Shown: in pieces, positions 59,465 through 64,000 of the stretch | How the letters are laid out: every line of letters begins with the position of its first letter | How positions within the stretch are numbered: the first letter of the stretch is position 1 | DNA from: an uncultured Sphaerochaeta sp. | Lineage (GTDB): Bacteria; Spirochaetota; Spirochaetia; Sphaerochaetales; Sphaerochaetaceae | DNA: 64,000 bases | Assembly: GCF_963667405.1 (NCBI RefSeq) | Contig: NZ_OY763408.1 | Span: 1 to 64,000 of the forward strand | Direction: 5' to 3' | Made by a program: the position numbers and the translations under genes | Notes under the pieces: generated by a model | The model's input: only the letters and a program-made list of their open reading frames with translations | Told to the model about the DNA's origin: nothing | The model's database searches: none

Positions 59465-60364
59465 ATGCACGTGAAAAGTCCTACATCCAGTATGAAGAGT
59501 GAAGCAAGGGAGTCGTATCTGCTCATTGCGCCGTTGATGCTTCTGTTGCTTGTTTTCATACTCTATCCGGTATTGGCCAACGTATACCTGAGTTTCTTCA
59601 AGTGGAAAGGCTTGGGAAAGGCGACATTCATCGGATTTGCCAACTACCGGACCATGTTCAAGGATGAGACCTTCTGGGTTTCCATCAAAAATACCATGGT
59701 CTTGCTGCTCTACATCCCTCTGGGGGTCATGCTTCCCATCCTCATCTCCGCGCTTCTTCGTGAAGGGCTGAAAGGGTGGTCGATCTTTCGGGCGATCATC
59801 TATATCCCGAATATTCTTGGCTACGTCATCATGGGTATGATCAGCAGCATCATGTTCAGGAAACTGGGTCCTTTGAACAACGTCCTGGTAGGGGTGGGTC
59901 TAAAGTCCTTGGCACTCGACTGGTTGAGCATTCCCAAGCTGACGCTCAATACGCTGGGCTTGGTCTATGGCGTTTGGTTGCGTTTGGGATTCGGCTGTAT
60001 CTTTTTCCTTGCTGCGATGAGCAGCATTGATGAGTCTCTCTACGATGCTGCCAAAATTGACGGTGCGCTCTGGTGGCGTACGTTCTGGAATGTCACCGTA
60101 CCGTCCATCCGCTTCTCGATTGAGTTCTGGGTGGTGCTTTCCTTCATAGAAATCCTGGCTCGTGCCTTTCCCTTCATTTACACCTTCTCCCGCGGAGGCC
60201 CTGGGTTTGCGACATTCACCTTGGAATACGGAATCTACAATGAAGGGTTCGTTGCATTCAACATGGGGTATGCAAGCACGTGGGCAAGCGTCTTGTTTGT
60301 GGTCTGTGCCGTTATTGCCTGTTTCCAGGTTGCGCTGATGAGGAAGAATTCAGATGTCCAATAG
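59465..60364 (+). CDS. Sugar ABC transporter permease (MalF/UgpA type)
   Basis: A 299-aa membrane protein with about six helices, starting with YLLIAPLMLLLLVFILYPVLANVYLSF. The EAA loop reads YDAAKIDGALWWRTFWNVTVPSIRFS. The start is ATG 59465 or GTG 59471; the Shine-Dalgarno GGGG sits just before them and fits GTG 59471 slightly better. It overlaps the second permease gene by 11 bases. Confidence 0.92.
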   Translation: MHVKSPTSSMKSEARESYLLIAPLMLLLLVFILYPVLANVYLSFFKWKGLGKATFIGFANYRTMFKDETFWVSIKNTMVLLLYIPLGVMLPILISALLREGLKGWSIFRAIIYIPNILGYVIMGMISSIMFRKLGPLNNVLVGVGLKSLALDWLSIPKLTLNTLGLVYGVWLRLGFGCIFFLAAMSSIDESLYDAAKIDGALWWRTFWNVTVPSIRFSIEFWVVLSFIEILARAFPFIYTFSRGGPGFATFTLEYGIYNEGFVAFNMGYASTWASVLFVVCAVIACFQVALMRKNSDVQ

Positions 60365-61187
60365 GTATGAGAAAATGGTGAAAGCAATCATGTATGGTGT
60401 GCTGGGAATCTTTGCCTTGATGGCCCTGTATCCCTTGTTCTTCGTACTGATCACCAGCCTGAAATCCCCTGCAGAGTATGTCAGCAACAAATTGCTGATG
60501 CCGCAGAGTCCGACCTTCGGCAACTTCTACCATGTCTGGGTGAAGGGGAATATGCTCAGGTACTTCGTCAACAGTTGCATTCTCATCCCTTCAGGCTTGG
60601 TGGTGTACCTCTTTGTGTGCATAACTGCAGGGTTTGCCTTCGGCCGGTTGCGGTTTCCCCATCGCTTCCCCCTGTTCCTTGCCGTGTTGTTTCTCATGAT
60701 CTTCCCCCAGATGCTGCTTTCCATCCAGATTTTCCAAATATGTCGGAAACTGCATTTGGTCAACAGCTATCTGGGACTGATACTCGTATGGGTGGCCTAC
60801 TTCGGCCCCTTCGGCACCTATATCATGACCACCTATTATGCAACGGTTCCCATGGAAATAGTGGAATCGGCCAGGCTCGATGGGACAGGGGTCTACCGGA
60901 TGCTCTACTACATCATGGTGCCCATCGCCAAACCGATGATCATCATCATTGTGGTGATCGGCACCCAATCGATGTGGAATGAGTTGCCATTCTCGCTTTT
61001 GCTGCTCCAGACGGAGCAGCTGAGGACCATTACCCAGGGACTGGGCATGTTGCAGGGCCAATATGGATTGGATGATACCACGTTGTCCGCTTCCATCCTG
61101 TCAGCCTCCCTGGTTCCCTTGCTCTTGTTTGTTTTTTTCCAACGGCAAATCACCATGGGGTCTTACAGTGGTGCGGTCAAGGGATGA
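60354..61187 (+). CDS. Sugar ABC transporter permease (MalG/UgpE type)
   Basis: A 277-aa membrane protein with six helices. The EAA loop is VESARLDGTGVYRMLYYIMVPIAKPMIIII. The N-terminal helix AIMYGVLGIFALMALYPLFFVLITSLKSPAEY is typical of this family. It pairs with the upstream permease. No ATPase gene follows, which suggests that a shared MsmK/UgpC-type ATPase elsewhere energises the importer. Confidence 0.93.
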   Translation: MSNRYEKMVKAIMYGVLGIFALMALYPLFFVLITSLKSPAEYVSNKLLMPQSPTFGNFYHVWVKGNMLRYFVNSCILIPSGLVVYLFVCITAGFAFGRLRFPHRFPLFLAVLFLMIFPQMLLSIQIFQICRKLHLVNSYLGLILVWVAYFGPFGTYIMTTYYATVPMEIVESARLDGTGVYRMLYYIMVPIAKPMIIIIVVIGTQSMWNELPFSLLLLQTEQLRTITQGLGMLQGQYGLDDTTLSASILSASLVPLLLFVFFQRQITMGSYSGAVKG

Positions 61188-61218
61188 ATGAATACGTCAA
61201 AAAAGGCAGCTGAATTGT

Positions 61219-63501
61219 ATGAAACAACGAAATCGTTTTGTATTTGATATGCTTGATCAGGATGCTCCTGAGGCACACGCTGAATCGATATACCGTGCGG
61301 GAATACCGCTTTCCATTCGGGATGAGTCTGATGCCGCGGTGGTGGCGATCCCCTTTATCCGGCAGCTGCTTTCAAACCTGTTTCTTCATGCTGCCCAACC
61401 ATCCACAACAAAGACAATGGATATGATGGTGCGTGCCTATGGGTCCTCTATTGTCCGATTGACCATGTTGGTGGATGGTAAGGTGCCTTCAGATGCGGAT
61501 AATCCCATGCTGGACTGGGATGCTTCCCTGAAAAAGGAGTCCCTGCACAGCAAACAGACCGATGGAGGATGGGAGATCCTGGACTCGCAGGGATCTTGCA
61601 GGATGCGCATCACTGCCAAACAAGAGAGCAGGGAAATCTGGAGCACCTTGCAACCAGAACCGCCGCAGACCTTTGATGCGGTGGTGTTGCCGGATGGGAA
61701 CACGCTGGTTCCCTTTATGGCGTATGATGATTTCTTCCCTGCACAGTCTGAGTCTTTCAGCCTGGCCTTCATCGAGAGGGGTGGAGATGTCGACCGTTGG
61801 GCATACTCCCTGCATGCCAAGCCAAACGAGAAGTTTGCGGGTACCGGAGAACGGTTTGCCCCGATGAATTTGGCCGGAAAAACGTTTGTGTTGGAGAACA
61901 CGGACGGGTTGGGGGTGAATAGCCGCCGTGCGTACAAGAATGTGCCGTTCTATCTCTCCAGCGAAGGGTATGGCCTGCTGATCATGACATCTGCCCATGT
62001 GCGGCTCTCCCTCTCCGACGTCTCGACCCGCTCTGCCCAGGCAGTGGTGGAGGATGATGGGTTGGATCTGTTTTTCATTGGTGGCGGCAGCATTGAACAG
62101 ATTGTGTGGAACTACCGCAGACTCACAGGTTTTCCTTCCGATGTGCCTCTCTGGTCCTATGGGACATGGATGAGCCGCATGAGTTACTTTTCCGCTGACG
62201 AGACGCGACTTGTCGTAAAGAGGATGCGTGAGGGCGGATTTCCCCTGGATGTCATCCATATCGATACCGGTTGGTTTGAGAAGGATTGGAAATGCGAGTG
62301 GGAGTTCAGTACTGCCCGATTCCCCTCACCAGCAGCGTATTTGCAGGAGATGGAAGAGCAGGGGATAAAGGTAACGCTCTGGCAGCTTCCCTGCATAGCC
62401 AAGGATACCAAGAACTATGAGACTGCACAGCGGCAGCGGTATGTAGCACCAAAGAGCGAGCATGTTGCATTGGGGTCAAACTTCAGTGAGGTTGAGTTTG
62501 ACGGGAATATCGATTTCACCAATCCCGCTGCGGTGACTTGGTACCAGGATATGCTTGCCAATCTGTTCAAGCTGGGGGTGGCTGCTATCAAAACTGACTT
62601 CGGTGAGGTGATAGAGGAGCATGCTTCGTACTTTGGCATGCCGTATCGGAAACTTCATAACCTCTATGCCCTGCTCTACCAGAAGGCAGCCTTTGAGATC
62701 ACCAAAGAGGTGAAGGGACCGGCAGAGGCAATGATCTGGGCGAGGGCTGGGTGGATCGGATGCCAGCGATACCCCGTCCATTGGAGTGGGGATTGCGCCT
62801 GTTCCTGGGATGGCATGGCAGGGTCTCTGAGGGGGGGCTTGCATCTTGGGCTCTCCGGTTTTGCTTTCTGGAGCCATGATGTACCGGGCTTCCAGGGTGT
62901 TCCCAGCTTCATGAACAGCCGGCCGGACAACGACTTGTATATCCGATGGACGCAGATGGGAGTCTTCACCTCGCACCTCAGGTATCATGGTACGACCCCA
63001 CGGGAGCCCTATGAGTATCCCAAGGTGGAAGCCATGGCCAGAGAGTGGCTGAAGCTGCGCTACGCCTTGATTCCCTATCTCGTGCAAGCAGGGAAACAGG
63101 CAATCGGAAGCGGGTTTCCTGTCCTCAGGGCCCTGATCTTCCATCATGAGAAGGATCGGGTATGTTGGTCGATAGACGATGAATTCTATTGCGGTGATGT
63201 GTTTCTTGTTGCTCCGGTCATGCAGTCAAATGGCATCCGTGATGTCTATCTGCCTGCAGGTGAATGGGTGGATTTCTACAGCGGAGAGGTGCTCTCAGGT
63301 GGCGTTTGGCTGAAGAGCATATACTCTCCCTTGGCTCGGATACCGCTCTTTGTGAAAAGGAATTCCGTGATTCCCGTCTATCCGGAGCCGGTGCAGTGTA
63401 CGGCCGAGATGAAGAGCGGGAACGTGCAACAGCTCAGGTTTGACCACACGTATACAGGATTCAGCGACTCTGTGTTGGGAAGGTTCATAGACTTGTCGTA
63501 A
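61219..63501 (+). CDS. GH31 family alpha-glycosidase (alpha-xylosidase/alpha-glucosidase type)
   Basis: A 760-aa glycoside hydrolase that removes alpha-linked sugars. After an N-terminal beta domain with ERGGDVDRWAYSLHAKPNEKFAGTGERFAPMNLAGK, the catalytic barrel shows PLWSYGTWMSRMSYF, LDVIHIDTGWFE and the nucleophile D460 in AAIKTDFGEVIEEH; the acid/base is D525 in HWSGDCACSWDGM. The TDFGE motif resembles YicI-like alpha-xylosidases, so an alpha-xyloside or isoprimeverose-like oligosaccharide is a reasonable substrate. No signal peptide is seen, so it acts inside the cell on sugars brought in by the transporter encoded upstream. Confidence 0.93.
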   Translation: MKQRNRFVFDMLDQDAPEAHAESIYRAGIPLSIRDESDAAVVAIPFIRQLLSNLFLHAAQPSTTKTMDMMVRAYGSSIVRLTMLVDGKVPSDADNPMLDWDASLKKESLHSKQTDGGWEILDSQGSCRMRITAKQESREIWSTLQPEPPQTFDAVVLPDGNTLVPFMAYDDFFPAQSESFSLAFIERGGDVDRWAYSLHAKPNEKFAGTGERFAPMNLAGKTFVLENTDGLGVNSRRAYKNVPFYLSSEGYGLLIMTSAHVRLSLSDVSTRSAQAVVEDDGLDLFFIGGGSIEQIVWNYRRLTGFPSDVPLWSYGTWMSRMSYFSADETRLVVKRMREGGFPLDVIHIDTGWFEKDWKCEWEFSTARFPSPAAYLQEMEEQGIKVTLWQLPCIAKDTKNYETAQRQRYVAPKSEHVALGSNFSEVEFDGNIDFTNPAAVTWYQDMLANLFKLGVAAIKTDFGEVIEEHASYFGMPYRKLHNLYALLYQKAAFEITKEVKGPAEAMIWARAGWIGCQRYPVHWSGDCACSWDGMAGSLRGGLHLGLSGFAFWSHDVPGFQGVPSFMNSRPDNDLYIRWTQMGVFTSHLRYHGTTPREPYEYPKVEAMAREWLKLRYALIPYLVQAGKQAIGSGFPVLRALIFHHEKDRVCWSIDDEFYCGDVFLVAPVMQSNGIRDVYLPAGEWVDFYSGEVLSGGVWLKSIYSPLARIPLFVKRNSVIPVYPEPVQCTAEMKSGNVQQLRFDHTYTGFSDSVLGRFIDLS

Positions 63502-63552
63502 CGTATCTTCTGGTCGTTTCTGTCCATGATTGATGCAAGCCATGTTCAAAAT

Positions 63553-63579
63553 GAAAAAAGCCGTTGCTCTCGCAACGAC
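63553..63579 (-). terminator. Intrinsic terminator after tRNA-Ala
   Basis: Plus-strand 63560-63567 pairs with 63572-63579 (8 bp, one G-T) around TCTC; on the minus strand a run of six T follows at 63559-63554. It may also reduce read-through from the GH31 operon on the plus strand. Confidence 0.88.
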
Positions 63580-63588
63580 TTCTGTTAG

Positions 63589-63662
63589 TGGAGGTAAGGG
63601 GAATTGAACCCCTGACCTTTTGAATGCCATTCAAACGCTCTAGCCAACTGAGCTACACCCCC
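63589..63662 (-). tRNA. tRNA-Ala (anticodon GGC)
   Basis: A 74-base tRNA on the minus strand. The acceptor stem pairs GGGGGTG with TACCTCC and the discriminator base is A73. The D-arm is GCTC/GAGC; the anticodon stem TTTGA/TCAAA encloses ATGGCAT, giving anticodon GGC (U33 present). A 5-base variable loop and a T-arm AGGGG/CCCCT with TTCAATT complete it. CCA is not encoded. It has its own promoter and terminator. Confidence 0.94.
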
Positions 63663-63680
63663 AAGGCAATAACAAAAGGT

Positions 63681-63709
63681 ATCATACGGATTGGCCTCTG
63701 TTTAGTCAA
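63681..63709 (-). promoter_or_regulatory. Promoter of tRNA-Ala
   Basis: Minus-strand TTGACT (63709-63704), 17-base spacer, TATGAT (63686-63681), close to consensus, about 18 bases upstream of the mature tRNA 5' end. Confidence 0.8.
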
Positions 63710-63752
63710 GAGCTTACGATGATAAATACTATGGCACCGTATTCGGTTTGGC

Positions 63753-63781
63753 TTGACCTTTGTTTGGGTTCAAGGTATTAC
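63753..63781 (+). promoter_or_regulatory. Candidate promoter of the DUF1538 gene
   Basis: TTGACC (63753-63758), 17-base spacer, TATTAC (63776-63781). The leader of about 50 bases carries AAGGAGG before ATG 63838. Confidence 0.5.
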
Positions 63782-63837
63782 TTCTTGATATAAATAACTT
63801 TAGAAACATGCAGTAAATCAGGAACAAGGAGGGCCTC

Positions 63838-64000
63838 ATGGAATTGTTGAAGAAGCTGAAAGAAGTAGGCTCCTCCATCGTACCCATCCTTGTCCTGGTT
63901 TCCCTGATGCACTTTTTCTGGATACCCCTCGGGGAAGGCCTGCTCTCCTCGTTCCTCATTGGAGGAGTTCTCATCATCGCAGGTCTCGCCCTTTTCCTTC
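63838..64000 (+). CDS. DUF1538 family membrane protein (3' end cut off by window)
   Basis: Only the first 54 codons are present. The start MELLKKLKEVGSSIVPILVL and the following helices (LVSLMHFFWIPLG, LLSSFLIGGVLIIAGLALFL) match the N-terminal half of DUF1538 proteins, which contain repeated membrane domains of unknown function. AAGGAGG precedes the ATG by four bases. Identification rests on a short stretch. Confidence 0.65.
   Translation, partial: MELLKKLKEVGSSIVPILVLVSLMHFFWIPLGEGLLSSFLIGGVLIIAGLALFL

Noticed and set aside
1..64000. CRISPR array, prophage, or integrative element
   Set aside because: No regularly spaced repeats, no phage structural or integrase genes, and the single tRNA gene is not flanked by an attachment-site duplication within the window.

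Overview
The window looks like a chromosomal segment from an anaerobic, diderm bacterium, most likely a spirochaete of the Sphaerochaeta type. This is a judgement from gene content and order, not from a marker gene or a search. Supporting signs are the NifS/NifU pair, a tungsten-type aldehyde:ferredoxin oxidoreductase, a Crp/Fnr regulator beside a ferredoxin, sugar-acid and glycoside catabolism, and several exported beta-barrel proteins with LolA-like partners. Genes are tightly packed, with many ATGA or short overlaps and convergent genes that share their last bases. There is no prophage and no CRISPR array. The only mobile-element trace is one transposase-like gene without recognisable ends. 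No stretch longer than 300 bases lacks a gene.

Layout. 1-6 kb: the 3' part of rho, rpmE, a galactokinase-like gene with surE and a Cys-rich protein, then nifS-nifU. 6-16 kb: a nucleoside kinase with uxaE (minus), an aldehyde oxidoreductase, a phosphodiesterase, a lipase, a BrkB-type membrane protein, a ZIP transporter and two small genes. 15.7-17.1 kb: a Crp/Fnr regulator and a divergent ferredoxin with a perfect palindrome between them. 17.1-23.7 kb (minus): a GntR-slipin-ABC-FtsX-FtsX-LolA-like-beta-barrel operon. 23.7-27.8 kb: pirin, ferritin, KtrB/KtrA potassium uptake and a gamma-carbonic anhydrase-like protein. 27.8-30.8 kb: znuA-znuC-znuB-zur with a likely Zur operator. 30.8-36.1 kb (minus): a second export cassette made of an RND/MMPL pump, a LolA-like protein, a beta-barrel and a membrane LuxR regulator. 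36-51 kb: pyruvate kinase, two diguanylate cyclases, a NYN protein, RluA, a creatininase family protein, TrmO, an AraC regulator, DUF523, a KDPG-aldolase-like protein lacking its catalytic residues, MATE, a PAS-(degenerate GGDEF)-EAL phosphodiesterase and a YtfJ-like protein. 51-54 kb: a methyltransferase and a polar amino acid ABC transporter. 54-56 kb: the transposase-like gene. 56-63.5 kb: a CDP-alcohol phosphatidyltransferase, then a LacI-controlled sugar ABC importer with a GH31 alpha-glycosidase. The window ends with tRNA-Ala(GGC) and the start of a DUF1538 protein.

Main points of interest. (1) Two parallel envelope cassettes each pair an inner-membrane pump (ABC/FtsX or RND) with a periplasmic LolA-like carrier and an outer-membrane barrel. 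(2) Four intergenic palindromes or repeat sites sit exactly where operators for the neighbouring regulator genes (Crp/Fnr, GntR, Zur, LacI) would be expected. (3) Several genes have a -10 box ending only 6-10 bases before the start codon and no Shine-Dalgarno, suggesting leaderless or nearly leaderless mRNAs. (4) Four family members carry substitutions at catalytic positions (galactokinase-like, KDPG-aldolase-like, transposase-like, GGDEF).
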